Source of the DNA: JBAXGW01 sp037139195 | Lineage (GTDB): Bacteria; Bacteroidota; Bacteroidia; Bacteroidales; JAHJDW01 | Length of the DNA stretch: 64,000 nucleotides | NCBI GenBank assembly: GCA_037139195.1 | Contig: JBAXGW010000009.1 | Coordinates: forward strand, 22,887-86,886 | Direction of reading: 5' to 3' | Shown: one piece after another, positions 8,869 to 17,631 of the stretch | Position numbering within the stretch: position 1 is the first letter of the stretch | Layout of the letters: every line of letters begins with the position of its first letter | Program-made: the position numbers and the translations under genes | Notes under the pieces: generated by a model | Database searches by the model: none | What the model was told of the DNA's origin: nothing | The model's input: only the letters and a program-made list of their open reading frames with translations

Positions 8869-11348
8869 TGAATAAAAGAATCATCATCATCATACTAGCT
8901 TTTTTATTTTCTAATTATATAGTAAAAGCGCAAATATCTTTATCTGATAATTATAAAGTAGATTACACAAATCCTCAAGAATTTGAAATTGGCGGTATTA
9001 CTGTCACTGGTGCACAATTTTTAGATAACAATGCTTTAACACTTATTTCTGGGTTGAGCGTTGGAGAAAAAATTAAAGTGCCTAGCGATAAAATCTCTAA
9101 AGCTATAAATAATCTTTGGAAACAAGGTCTGTTCTCTGATGTATCAATAAAAATAACAAAGATATACAATGGTCTAATCTTTTTCGACATAAGTTTAAAA
9201 GAAAGACCTCGCTTGAGTAAATTCTCATTTAATGGGGTAAAAAAAGCAGAAGCCGATAACCTTCGTGATGAAATAAAACTCACAAAAGGAGACGTAGTAA
9301 CCGAAAATTTAATTCTAAATTCTGAAAGCAAAGTTAGAAATTACTTAATTGGCAAAGGATACCTAAATAATGAAGTTCAAATAACTCAGAAAAATGACAC
9401 TGCTATTACCAACAGTGTTATACTTAATATTAATATAAAGAAAAATGGCAAAGTAAAAGTCAACGACATTATAATTGAAGGAAACAACGATTTATTAAAA
9501 AGAAAAATTTATCATGCCATGAAAAACACCAAGAAAAAACATTGGTGGAATATTTTCAAAAAATCAAAGTATATTGAAAAAGACTATAAAGAAGATAAAG
9601 GCAAAATAATTGATAAATATAATACTTTAGGCTTCAGAGATGCTAGAATTATTAGCGATAGCATTTATAAAAACGATGCAAAAACAATAAATATAAAAAT
9701 AAAAGTTAGCGAAGGTCATAAATATTATTTCAGAAATATCACTTGGGTTGGAAATACAAAATATACAGATAAACAATTAGCAGAAGTATTGAAAATTAAA
9801 AAAGGAGACATATATAACCAAGCGGTGTTAGATGCGAATCTATTCATGTCTCAAGAATCTACCGATATTTCTTCCTTATACATGGACGATGGATACTTAT
9901 TTTTCTCTGTTACTCCTACCGAAATTAATGTAGAAAACGACTCTATTGATTTAGAAATGCGAATATATGAAGGGCGTCAAGCTACAATAAACAAAGTAAC
10001 TATTGTAGGAAATACGAAAACTCGCGACCATGTTATTCTTAGAGAAATTAGAACAAAACCAGGTCAGCTTTTTAGTAGATCAGACATTATTCGCTCTCAA
10101 CGCGAGCTAGCTCAATTAAGATATTTTAATGCAGAAAAACTTAATGTAACGCCAAAACCAAATCAAGCCGATGGTACTGTTGATATTGAATACACAGTAG
10201 AGGAAACTTCTTCTGATCAGGTCGAACTATCTGGAGGTTGGGGTGCAGGAAGAGTAGTAGGAACACTGGGTGTTTCATTCAATAATTTTTCTGCTCGCAA
10301 TATTTTTAAGAAAAATGCTTGGGCTCCACTACCTTCAGGAGATGGTCAAATGTTAAGTATGAGAGCTCAATCAAATGGATTATATTATCAATCATACAAT
10401 GCTTCTTTCACAGAACCATGGCTAGGAGGGAAAAAACCCAATGCTTTAAGTGTTTCTTTATATCATTCGGTGCAAACTAATGGTTTAACCCGAAAAGAAG
10501 TAGGAAGAGAATCCATTTTTATTAATGGATTAACCATTGGCTTAGGCAGGCGATTAACTTGGCCTGATGATTACTTTACTTTATACCAAGATATTAGTTT
10601 TCAAAATTACTTGTTAAATAATTGGGGTTATACATTTATGTTCCAAAATGGCAGAGCAAATAATATTAGTTACAGTATCTCTTTTGGAAGAAACTCAGTG
10701 GATCAACCAATCTATGCTCGCTCAGGTTCATTAGTTAATATCAGATTACAAGCTACTCCTCCATACTCATTGCTGAATAACAAAGATTATGGTAAAATGG
10801 AAGCAAGTGAGAAATATAAATGGATAGAATACCATAAATGGAAATTCAATTCATCTTGGTTTACAAGTTTGGCAGGAAATTTGGTATTGAACACTCGCTG
10901 TCAATTTGGTTATTTAGGGCATTATAATTCAACTATTGGAACATCTCCTTTCGGCCGTTTTTACGTAGGAGGTGATGGACTCACAGGTTATGCTCTTGAC
11001 GATAGAGAAGTTGTTGCGATGCGTGGTTATGCTAATCAATCATTAACACCTGCTAACGGCGCATCAATATATGATAAATATACTATAGAGTTAAGATATC
11101 CTATATCACTAAATCCTATGGCAACTGTTTATGTACTTGGATTTGCAGAAGGAGGAAATGCTTGGACTAGATTCGACAGCTTTAATCCGTTCGAGTTCAA
11201 ACGTTCTGCTGGTGCTGGTGTTAGAATATTTTTGCCAATGTTTGGATTACTAGGATTAGACTGGGGATATGGTTTCGATGAAATACCAGGAGCTCCAAGT
11301 GCAAACAAAGGTCAGTTCCATTTTTCAATTGGACAATCAATTGATTAA
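8868..11348 (+). CDS. bamA: Outer-membrane protein assembly factor BamA
   Basis: 826 residues. Signal peptide 1-21, then about five POTRA domains (45-440), recognised by repeats such as FEIGGITVTGAQFLDNNAL, LSKFSFNGVKKAEADNL and ATINKVTIVGNTKTRDHVILREI, and a C-terminal Omp85 barrel (about 450-826) including the family's RFYVGGDGLTGY and AGAGVRIFLPMFGLLGLDWGYGF-like strands. It is the central insertase for outer-membrane beta-barrels. It starts within the uppS stop and is followed by two Skp-like chaperones that would deliver its substrates. A second, shorter Omp85 protein heads the same region. Confidence 0.96.
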   Translation: MNKRIIIIILAFLFSNYIVKAQISLSDNYKVDYTNPQEFEIGGITVTGAQFLDNNALTLISGLSVGEKIKVPSDKISKAINNLWKQGLFSDVSIKITKIYNGLIFFDISLKERPRLSKFSFNGVKKAEADNLRDEIKLTKGDVVTENLILNSESKVRNYLIGKGYLNNEVQITQKNDTAITNSVILNINIKKNGKVKVNDIIIEGNNDLLKRKIYHAMKNTKKKHWWNIFKKSKYIEKDYKEDKGKIIDKYNTLGFRDARIISDSIYKNDAKTINIKIKVSEGHKYYFRNITWVGNTKYTDKQLAEVLKIKKGDIYNQAVLDANLFMSQESTDISSLYMDDGYLFFSVTPTEINVENDSIDLEMRIYEGRQATINKVTIVGNTKTRDHVILREIRTKPGQLFSRSDIIRSQRELAQLRYFNAEKLNVTPKPNQADGTVDIEYTVEETSSDQVELSGGWGAGRVVGTLGVSFNNFSARNIFKKNAWAPLPSGDGQMLSMRAQSNGLYYQSYNASFTEPWLGGKKPNALSVSLYHSVQTNGLTRKEVGRESIFINGLTIGLGRRLTWPDDYFTLYQDISFQNYLLNNWGYTFMFQNGRANNISYSISFGRNSVDQPIYARSGSLVNIRLQATPPYSLLNNKDYGKMEASEKYKWIEYHKWKFNSSWFTSLAGNLVLNTRCQFGYLGHYNSTIGTSPFGRFYVGGDGLTGYALDDREVVAMRGYANQSLTPANGASIYDKYTIELRYPISLNPMATVYVLGFAEGGNAWTRFDSFNPFEFKRSAGAGVRIFLPMFGLLGLDWGYGFDEIPGAPSANKGQFHFSIGQSID

Positions 11349-11383
11349 TAAAAATGAAATATTAAAATAAATTTTATAATTTT

Positions 11384-11388
11384 GGAGG
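11384..11388 (+). promoter_or_regulatory. Strong Shine-Dalgarno deciding the first ompH start
   Basis: GGAGG lies eight bases before the ATG at 11397. Such strong sites are rare in this window. It fixes the start at 11397, not at the in-frame TTG at 11382, which overlaps the site itself. It may give high translation of the chaperone. Confidence 0.7.
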
Positions 11389-11396
11389 AAATTACT

Positions 11397-11927
11397 ATGA
11401 AAAAATTACTTGCAATACTATCGTTTGTTTTATTTAGCTCTTTTGCATTTTCACAAAAAATTGCAGTTGTAGATTCTAAATATATAATGGAAAATATTCC
11501 TGAATATAATGCAGCACAAGATCAATTAGATGATTTATCAGTAGAATGGCAAAAAGAAATTGAAGCAAAATTTACTGAAATTTCAAAACTATATGATAAT
11601 TATAAAGCGGAACAAGTTCTTTTGCCAGAAGATTTAAAGCAAAAGAGAATTGCTGAAATTGAGAAAAAAGAAAAAGAAGCAAAAGAATTACAAAAAAAGC
11701 GTTTTGGGAAAGATGGAGATTTATTTAAAAAACGTCAGGAGCTTATAAAACCTATTCAAGATAAAGTATATAATGCTATAAATGATTTATCAACCCAAGG
11801 TAATTATCAAATTGTTTTTGATAAATCAAGTGATTTAATTATGCTTTATGTTAATAGCAAAATTGACATCAGCGACGATGTACTTTCTAAACTAGGCTAT
11901 ACTCCAGGGGGACAAAAAAAACAATAA
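11397..11927 (+). CDS. OmpH/Skp-family periplasmic chaperone, copy 1
   Basis: 176 residues from the ATG preceded by GGAGG. Signal peptide 1-19 (FAFSQ). The mature part starts KIAVVDSKYIMENIPEY, the family start, and then forms a long charged helical hairpin (EIEKKEKEAKELQKK) followed by YQIVFDKSSDLIMLYVN. Skp/OmpH trimers hold unfolded outer-membrane proteins in the periplasm and pass them to BamA. It is 48 bases after bamA and 26 before a second copy. Two ompH genes in tandem after bamA is the common Bacteroidota order. Confidence 0.92.
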   Translation: MKKLLAILSFVLFSSFAFSQKIAVVDSKYIMENIPEYNAAQDQLDDLSVEWQKEIEAKFTEISKLYDNYKAEQVLLPEDLKQKRIAEIEKKEKEAKELQKKRFGKDGDLFKKRQELIKPIQDKVYNAINDLSTQGNYQIVFDKSSDLIMLYVNSKIDISDDVLSKLGYTPGGQKKQ

Positions 11928-11953
11928 CTAATAATAATTTAACAATTTAAAAA

Positions 11954-12472
11954 ATGAAAAACATCTTAAAATTAGGACTTCTAGTTGCATTATTTTTTAC
12001 TTTTAATGCTTCATTTGCACAATCTAAAACTAAAATTGGACATATTAATTCTGCCGATTTATTAGCTGCTATGCCACAACGCGATAGCGCTCAAAAAGTT
12101 TTAGAAGCATATTCAAAATCTTTAGAAAAAACACTTATTGAAATGCAATCTGAAGTAGAGTCGAAATATCAAAAATATATGGCTGACCAAAAAACTATGA
12201 ACGAAATAGTAAAGCAAAGTAAAGAAAAAGAGATTCAAGAAATGCAAAAAAGACTTGAAGATTTTCAAAAATCAGCTCAAGAAGATGTTTCTAAAAAAGA
12301 ACAAGAATTAGTTGCACCAATCTTAGATAAAGCCAAAAAAGCAATAGAAGATGTAGCTAAAGAAAATGGATATACTTATATTCTAGATACAAGTGCTGGC
12401 TTAGTACTTTATTTTGACAAAGGAGACGATATTATCGCATTAGTAAAAAAGAAATTAGGAATTGTAAAGTAA
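11954..12472 (+). CDS. OmpH/Skp-family periplasmic chaperone, copy 2
   Basis: 172 residues, signal peptide 1-22 (ASFAQ). Mature start KTKIGHINSADLLAAMPQRD is typical of the family. A coiled-coil hairpin spans about residues 45-120 (MQKRLEDFQKSAQEDVSKKEQEL), and the domain closes with YTYILDTSAGLVLYF. It is likely to be a periplasmic holdase for BamA clients, and may form hetero-oligomers with copy 1. It ends the operon; a strong terminator follows 74 bases later. Confidence 0.92.
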   Translation: MKNILKLGLLVALFFTFNASFAQSKTKIGHINSADLLAAMPQRDSAQKVLEAYSKSLEKTLIEMQSEVESKYQKYMADQKTMNEIVKQSKEKEIQEMQKRLEDFQKSAQEDVSKKEQELVAPILDKAKKAIEDVAKENGYTYILDTSAGLVLYFDKGDDIIALVKKKLGIVK

Positions 12473-12546
12473 TCAGAATATAGTTATCTTAGGCTAATAA
12501 TTTTTAATTATGAGTACTTATTTAATAACACAATAGTATTACAATG

Positions 12547-12580
12547 AAAGAGACTGTTTAAAAGCAGTCTCTTTTTTTTT
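12547..12580 (+). terminator. Rho-independent terminator of the bamA-ompH operon
   Basis: AGAGACTG (12549-12556), an eight-base loop, CAGTCTCT (12565-12572), then eight more T. Flanking A and T bases lengthen the stem. It is a clear intrinsic terminator. Confidence 0.92.
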
Positions 12581-12591
12581 AAATAACTAAA

Positions 12592-12619
12592 TTCGATATG
12601 TTATATATTACATATCGAA
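12592..12619 (+). promoter_or_regulatory. 28-base dyad, candidate operator of pruA
   Basis: TTCGATATGT (12592-12601), eight bases, ACATATCGAA (12610-12619): perfect 10-base arms. It ends nine bases before a TAATTTTG box, so it covers the -33 region, where a dimeric regulator would block or aid RNA polymerase. There is no T-run after it, so it is not a terminator. The regulator is unknown. Confidence 0.55.
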
Positions 12620-12628
12620 AATATTTTT

Positions 12629-12636
12629 TAATTTTG
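12629..12636 (+). promoter_or_regulatory. Candidate -7 box for pruA
   Basis: TAATTTTG matches TAnnTTTG exactly and lies 62 bases before the pruA ATG, just downstream of the dyad. No clear TTTG at -33, which would fit a promoter needing an activator, though this is inference. Confidence 0.4.
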
Positions 12637-12697
12637 TTTGAATTTTAAAAAAATCAACTTATAGCAATATATTAATCAATATAAAACATAAATTACT

Positions 12698-14323
12698 ATG
12701 AATAACGCCCTTTTTAATTTTGAAATACCTAAGAATGAAACAATTCTTAATTATGCATCCAATAGTAATGAAAGGACTAATTTAGTTAATGAAATTGAAA
12801 AAGTTCAATCTGTTGAGATTGAAATCCCATTATTAATTGGAGGAAAGGAAGTAAGGACAGGCAAGCTTGGAAAAGTTGTAATGCCTCATGATCATAAGCA
12901 TGTGCTTGCATCGTATCACATGGCTGGAGAAAAAGAGATTAATCAGGCTATTGAGGCATCAATGGAAGCTCATAAATTATGGTCTGGGATAGAATGGACA
13001 GTGAGAGCTTCAATTCTTGTAAAAGCAGCAGAATTGATATCTACAAAATACAGATCTTTAGTAAATGCTTCTACTATGCTAGGTCAGAGCAAGAATGCAT
13101 ACCAAGCTGAAATTGATTCAGCATGTGAAACTATCGATTTTTTAAGGTATAATGCATATTTTGCTTCAAAAATATATTCTGAGCAACCTGAATCAGGGTT
13201 TAACCAGCTTAATCGCATGGAATATAGACCTCTTGAAGGTTTTGTTTTTACAGTTTGCCCTTTTAATTTTACAGCAATAGCTTCAAATTTAAATATGGCT
13301 CCAGTAATGATGGGAAACACTACTATTTGGAAGCCAGCAACAACAGCCATTCTTTCAAATTATCACTTAATGAAAATATTTCAAGAAGCTGGAATGCCAG
13401 ATGGAGTAGTAAATTTTTTGCCAGGAAGTGGTGCTTTAATCGGAAATACAGTATTAGCTAATAAGGATTTAGGCGGTATACACTTTACAGGATCAAATAA
13501 CACATTTAATACTCTTTGGAAAACTATTAGCAATAATCTTTCTAACTATAAATCATACCCAAGAATAGTAGGTGAAACAGGCGGAAAAGACTTTATTTTT
13601 GTTCATCCATCTGCACAACCATTAGAAGTTGCTGTTGGAATAATAAGAGGAGCTTTTGAATATCAAGGACAAAAATGTTCTGCTGCTTCCAGAGCTTATA
13701 TCCCAAAATCACTTTGGGCTCAAATAAAAAATCATTTACTTGAAATGGCCAATGATATAAAAACGGGAGATGTTAGAGATTTTAAAAATTTCGTGAATGC
13801 AGTAATTGATGAGAATTCATTTGACTCAATTATGGATTATATTAACTATACGAAAAACTCCTCAGATGCATCAATAATAGCTGGAGGCAGAGGAGATAAA
13901 TCAGTAGGTTATTTTATTGAACCAACAATAATTGAAACCACAAATCCTTATTTTAAAACTATGGTAGAAGAGATTTTTGGACCAGTTATGACAATTTTTG
14001 TTTATGAAGATAAAGATTATGAAGAAACATTAACAATATGTGATAATACTTCACCTTATGGTTTAACAGGTGCAATTTTCTCGCAAGACCGAGTTGCAGC
14101 AGCAAAAGCATGTAACAAATTAAAATATGCAGCTGGGAATTTCTATATCAACGATAAACCAACTGGAGCAATGGTAGGTATGCAGCCATTTGGTGGAGCC
14201 AGAGGCTCAGGAACAAACGACAAAGCTGGGGGAAATTTAAATTTATATAGATGGATAAGTCCAAGAACAATTAAAGAAACCTTTGCTCCAGCGACTGATT
14301 ACAAATATCCTTTTATGATGTAA
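12698..14323 (+). CDS. pruA: L-glutamate gamma-semialdehyde (P5C) dehydrogenase
   Basis: 541 residues, matching stand-alone P5C dehydrogenases. It oxidises glutamate semialdehyde, the open form of pyrroline-5-carboxylate, to glutamate with NAD, the last step of proline breakdown. Seen: an aldehyde-dehydrogenase fold with VMPHDHKHVLASYHMA, the base Glu293 in GETGGKD, the catalytic Cys327 in GQKCSAASR, EEIFGPV, and the end motif GARGSGTNDKAGG. It is a single-gene unit between two terminators with its own promoter and dyad. A proline dehydrogenase is not in this window. Confidence 0.95.
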   Translation: MNNALFNFEIPKNETILNYASNSNERTNLVNEIEKVQSVEIEIPLLIGGKEVRTGKLGKVVMPHDHKHVLASYHMAGEKEINQAIEASMEAHKLWSGIEWTVRASILVKAAELISTKYRSLVNASTMLGQSKNAYQAEIDSACETIDFLRYNAYFASKIYSEQPESGFNQLNRMEYRPLEGFVFTVCPFNFTAIASNLNMAPVMMGNTTIWKPATTAILSNYHLMKIFQEAGMPDGVVNFLPGSGALIGNTVLANKDLGGIHFTGSNNTFNTLWKTISNNLSNYKSYPRIVGETGGKDFIFVHPSAQPLEVAVGIIRGAFEYQGQKCSAASRAYIPKSLWAQIKNHLLEMANDIKTGDVRDFKNFVNAVIDENSFDSIMDYINYTKNSSDASIIAGGRGDKSVGYFIEPTIIETTNPYFKTMVEEIFGPVMTIFVYEDKDYEETLTICDNTSPYGLTGAIFSQDRVAAAKACNKLKYAAGNFYINDKPTGAMVGMQPFGGARGSGTNDKAGGNLNLYRWISPRTIKETFAPATDYKYPFMM

Positions 14324-14351
14324 AAGGGTATGTAAAAGAGTTTAGGATAAT

Positions 14352-14402
14352 AAGAGGTGCTTAAATAAGTTTTTTTTTGAAACTTATTAAGCACTTCTTT
14401 TT
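14352..14402. terminator. Bidirectional terminator between pruA and divIC
   Basis: A long imperfect stem (GAGGTGCTTAAATAAG against CTTATTAAGCACTTC) encloses a T/A-rich loop. A T-run follows on the plus strand, and A-rich sequence upstream gives T residues on the minus strand. It lies between convergent genes and would end both transcripts. Confidence 0.8.
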
Positions 14403-14724
14403 ACTCTTTTGTTATAACGAAAATATCTTCTGAATCTTTTTTCATTAAATATTTTTCGCGTGCAAATTTTTCAAGCTTTTTAAGACGAATAGGGTCAGAG
14501 ATAGAATCTTGGTCAATAGACAATTCATCCATTTCTTCTTTATTTATTTCAATCTCATCTTTGTAGTATTTTTTTATCTGTTCTAACTGATTCAATTTGT
14601 CTTTATACTCTTGTTGTGAAATCATATTGTTTTTATCAAAAAATACAACCCAAACAATAAAAAGTATCGTAATAAATATATACTTATTAAGAAATATGGG
14701 CAATATTTTTTTTATCCACTTCAT
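14401..14724 (-). CDS. FtsB/DivIC-family septum formation protein
   Basis: 107 residues: one membrane helix (about 12-30, NKYIFITILFIVWVVFF), a coiled coil (about 34-75, rich in Glu, Lys and Gln) and the family tail LKKLEKFAREKYLMKKDSEDIFVI. FtsB/DivIC forms the FtsQ-FtsB-FtsL complex that activates septal wall synthesis. It lies seven bases downstream of the BFD-like gene on the same strand and ends in the shared terminator. Its linkage with the mre/rod block 2 kb away is typical only loosely. Confidence 0.88.
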   Translation of the reverse strand: MKWIKKILPIFLNKYIFITILFIVWVVFFDKNNMISQQEYKDKLNQLEQIKKYYKDEIEINKEEMDELSIDQDSISDPIRLKKLEKFAREKYLMKKDSEDIFVITKE

Positions 14725-14731
14725 TTAAAAT

Positions 14732-14977
14732 CTATTCGTCTGTTTTTATATTGTTTAAAGAGAGTTCTTCTTCTAAAATTCTTTTAATTATTACTCCGCA
14801 TCTACCACATCCAGTGCTTGCAGCCGTAATGCGTTGAATATCGCCAATATTCTTCGCATTTTGCCTGCGAATAGCGTATAAAATTTCTTCTTTAGATACT
14901 GCATGACATTTGCAGATAATATCTTCCACTGTTATTAATTTTTGTTGTCTGCAAAAATAATCAATAATACTATTCAA
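14732..14977 (-). CDS. BFD-like [2Fe-2S]-binding protein
   Basis: 81 residues. Cys22 and Cys24 (ICKCHAVSKEE) and Cys57 and Cys60 (TGCGRCG) form the C-x-C...C-x2-C pattern of the BFD-like [2Fe-2S] domain. In bacterioferritin-associated ferredoxin this domain delivers electrons to release stored iron; in other proteins it is a general redox module. Stand-alone copies of this length are common in Bacteroidota. It is transcribed with divIC and may follow the U32 gene. The partner is unknown. Confidence 0.88.
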   Translation of the reverse strand: MNSIIDYFCRQQKLITVEDIICKCHAVSKEEILYAIRRQNAKNIGDIQRITAASTGCGRCGVIIKRILEEELSLNNIKTDE

Positions 14978-15059
14978 TGCTGAAATTAAAAAAAATATTC
15001 AAACAATATAATTGTTGATAAAAGGAAAATTCAAATATCAAAAATTCAACAACATTTTT

Positions 15060-16310
15060 CTAATATTCATCAATAGCAACTACGAGTTTGTAAAGCTTAT
15101 CGCCTCTTCTTACTATTTCTGGGACAGCAACGGAACAGAGTTCGCCTTTAATTGCTTTTACTACAGGTTTTAAATTGACTCTAATTTCTGAAATTGTAGT
15201 TTCAACAACTCCCGAAGAAGGTCCAATAATTAATACTTCATCTCCAACAGCTATTTCATCTGTTTCAATTTGCAATTCGGCAATGTTTATATTAGAGAAA
15301 AAATTTGTTACTTTTCCTATATGCTGTTTTACTTTTGATGATTGCGAACCGTATCGCTCGCTCCATTCGCCCATTGTTCTTCCCAAGTAGTATCCATCCC
15401 AAAATCCACGATTGAAAACTGTTTTCAGCTGTTCATTCCAATTATCTACCTTCTCTTTTGAATAGCTTCCATCTAAAACAGCGAGAGAGGCTTCTTTATA
15501 ACATTTTGTAACTGTTTTTACATATTCAGGAGAGCGTCCGCGTCCTTCTATTTTTAAAACTCTTACTCCCGCTTTCATTATTTTATCAATAAAACCTATG
15601 GTACATAAGTCTTTTGGAGACATAATGTATTCATGGTCAATTTCATATTCATGTCTGTCCTCTTTGTCGGTTACAATGTATGAACGACGGCACATTTGCA
15701 AGCAAGCACCTCTATTTGCCGAATAATTTTTGTTATCCAAGCTTAAATAGCATTTTCCAGATACAGCCATACACAAAGCACCATGAGCAAAGACTTCTAT
15801 TTCTACCAATTTGCCAGAAGGACCAATAATTTTTTCTTCATTAATAATATCAATTATATCGGCAACTTGCTTAAGAGAAAGTTCTCTAGCAGTAACCATT
15901 ACATCAGCAAAGCGAGAATAAAATCTAACTGCATCAATATTTGTAACATTACATTGAGTAGAAATATGCACCTCAACACCATTTCTATATGCAAAATCGA
16001 TGACTGATATATCTGAAGCTATTATTGCAGTAATACCAGCCGATTTGGCTCTTAATACAACTTGCTTCATTTCTTCAATTTCATTGTTATAAATAATTGT
16101 ATTTACAGTAAGGTAAGTACGTATAGCATGTTCTTTAGCCGTTTTAACAATTTCATCTAAATCATTGAGAGTAAAATTAACAGAAGAGCGAGAGCGCATA
16201 TTTAACTTGCCAACTCCAAAATAAACCGAATCGGCTCCTCCCTGAATCGCTGCCATCAATGATTCATAAGAACCAACTGGTGACATTATTTCTATTTTTT
16301 TATTTTGCAT
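15060..16310 (-). CDS. Peptidase U32-family protein, probable tRNA 5-hydroxyuridine synthase TrhP
   Basis: 416 residues from the ATG at 16310 (MQNKKIEIMSPVGSYESL); a longer frame would need a TTG at 16352. The U32 signature EVFAHGALCMAVSGKCYLS fits the pattern E-x-F-x2-G-x-x-C-x4-G-x-C. With the following RGACLQMCR it gives four cysteines (180, 187, 203, 207), likely Fe-S ligands. The E. coli members TrhP (YegQ) and RlhA hydroxylate tRNA or 23S rRNA; length and layout fit TrhP better. The old name peptidase is probably wrong for this group. It is 61 bases downstream of rodA and may be the last gene of the mre-rod run. Confidence 0.88.
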   Translation of the reverse strand: MQNKKIEIMSPVGSYESLMAAIQGGADSVYFGVGKLNMRSRSSVNFTLNDLDEIVKTAKEHAIRTYLTVNTIIYNNEIEEMKQVVLRAKSAGITAIIASDISVIDFAYRNGVEVHISTQCNVTNIDAVRFYSRFADVMVTARELSLKQVADIIDIINEEKIIGPSGKLVEIEVFAHGALCMAVSGKCYLSLDNKNYSANRGACLQMCRRSYIVTDKEDRHEYEIDHEYIMSPKDLCTIGFIDKIMKAGVRVLKIEGRGRSPEYVKTVTKCYKEASLAVLDGSYSKEKVDNWNEQLKTVFNRGFWDGYYLGRTMGEWSERYGSQSSKVKQHIGKVTNFFSNINIAELQIETDEIAVGDEVLIIGPSSGVVETTISEIRVNLKPVVKAIKGELCSVAVPEIVRRGDKLYKLVVAIDEY

Positions 16311-16371
16311 AAAAACGTTTTTATCATCATAATTTTCATCTAAGAACTTCAATTATATAGAAATTCTTAAA

Positions 16372-17631
16372 TTAAATAACAATCAGTCTATTTGAGTCAA
16401 GTTTAATTAAAATAAAAAGCAAAATTGTAAATGACCAAAGAGACGACCCTCCATAGCTAAAAAATGGCAATGGAATTCCAATTACAGGAATTACACCAAT
16501 TGCCATACCTATATTTACAGCAAAGTGAAAAAACAAAATGGCTGCAACTCCATAGGCATAAACTCTACTGAAAACAGAACGTTGTCGTTCGGCAATAAAA
16601 AGCAGTCGCATGAGTAGCGCCAAAAACAGACCTATAACAACAGAACTGCCAACAAAACCCCATTCCTCTCCTATTGTGCAAAAAATAAAGTCGGTACTTT
16701 GTTCAGGCACAAAATCATATTTAGTTTGAGTGCCCTGAAGGAATCCTTTTCCCCAAAAACCCCCTGAGCCAATAGCTATTTTTGATTGATTAACGTTGTA
16801 CCCAATTCCTCGAGGATCAACCTCTTTGCCTAATAATACATTAATTCTGTCCTTTTGATGAGCTATTAAAACATTTTCGAAAATATAATCAACACTAGAA
16901 GTAAAGCCAATACTTAATACTAAGAATGTTACGACTTTAATTAAATTTTTTTTATTTCTTCTTAACATGAAAAATATTAGAATTGAAGCAAATACGAGTA
17001 TTCCCATTAATACAAAATTATTTATTAGCAAAGCCATAATAAATAATACGATGGATAAAAAGCCAAATATTAATATATTTTCAGACAAACCTTCACGATA
17101 TAGAACTAGGACAAATGCTAAAAAAACCATTGCAGAGCCTGTGTCATTTTGTATTAATATGAAAAGTAGAGGAACGGCCAAAATTGCATAAGAAATAAGT
17201 TTAGTTCTAAGATCTTCAAAACGAATATTTAAGGTGCTTAAAAACTTTGATAGAGCTAAACAAGTTGCAAACTTGGCAAATTCGGAAGGTTGAATTTTAA
17301 ATTCACCGATTTCAAACCATGATTGTGCGCCAGAAGTTGCTTTCCCTATTATTAAGACCGCAACAAGCATTAAAATAACAACTCCATAAATTATATACGC
17401 AAATGTGGAGTAAAATTTTGAATCAATTATTAACAAAGCTATTGCAATTACTATAGCAGTTCCAATCCAAATAAGTTGTTTCCCATATTTTTGCGACATG
17501 TCGAGAATACTTCTGTGTTCTTCATTATATGCAGACGCGTATATGCTAACCCAACCCATAAAAACAAGACCTAGATACATAAAAACTGTGGTCCAGTCTA
17601 TTCCATCAAATATACTTTTTTGTTCTCTCAT
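16372..17631 (-). CDS. rodA: Rod-shape-determining peptidoglycan polymerase RodA
   Basis: 419 residues of the SEDS family with about ten membrane helices. RodA polymerises lipid II into glycan strands during side-wall growth, paired with PBP2. Seen: the conserved GAQSWFEIGEFKIQPSEFAKFA, FILIQNDTGSAMVF, VPEQSTDFIFCTIGEEWGF (with the catalytic-region Asp) and IPVIGIPLPFFSYGGSS near the end. Its start overlaps the mrdA stop by four bases, so the pair is translationally coupled. Confidence 0.95.
   Translation of the reverse strand: MREQKSIFDGIDWTTVFMYLGLVFMGWVSIYASAYNEEHRSILDMSQKYGKQLIWIGTAIVIAIALLIIDSKFYSTFAYIIYGVVILMLVAVLIIGKATSGAQSWFEIGEFKIQPSEFAKFATCLALSKFLSTLNIRFEDLRTKLISYAILAVPLLFILIQNDTGSAMVFLAFVLVLYREGLSENILIFGFLSIVLFIMALLINNFVLMGILVFASILIFFMLRRNKKNLIKVVTFLVLSIGFTSSVDYIFENVLIAHQKDRINVLLGKEVDPRGIGYNVNQSKIAIGSGGFWGKGFLQGTQTKYDFVPEQSTDFIFCTIGEEWGFVGSSVVIGLFLALLMRLLFIAERQRSVFSRVYAYGVAAILFFHFAVNIGMAIGVIPVIGIPLPFFSYGGSSLWSFTILLFILIKLDSNRLIVI

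Noticed and set aside
15060..16310. Collagenase or secreted protease reading of the U32 gene
   Set aside because: No signal peptide, and the four-cysteine signature fits the RNA-hydroxylation branch.
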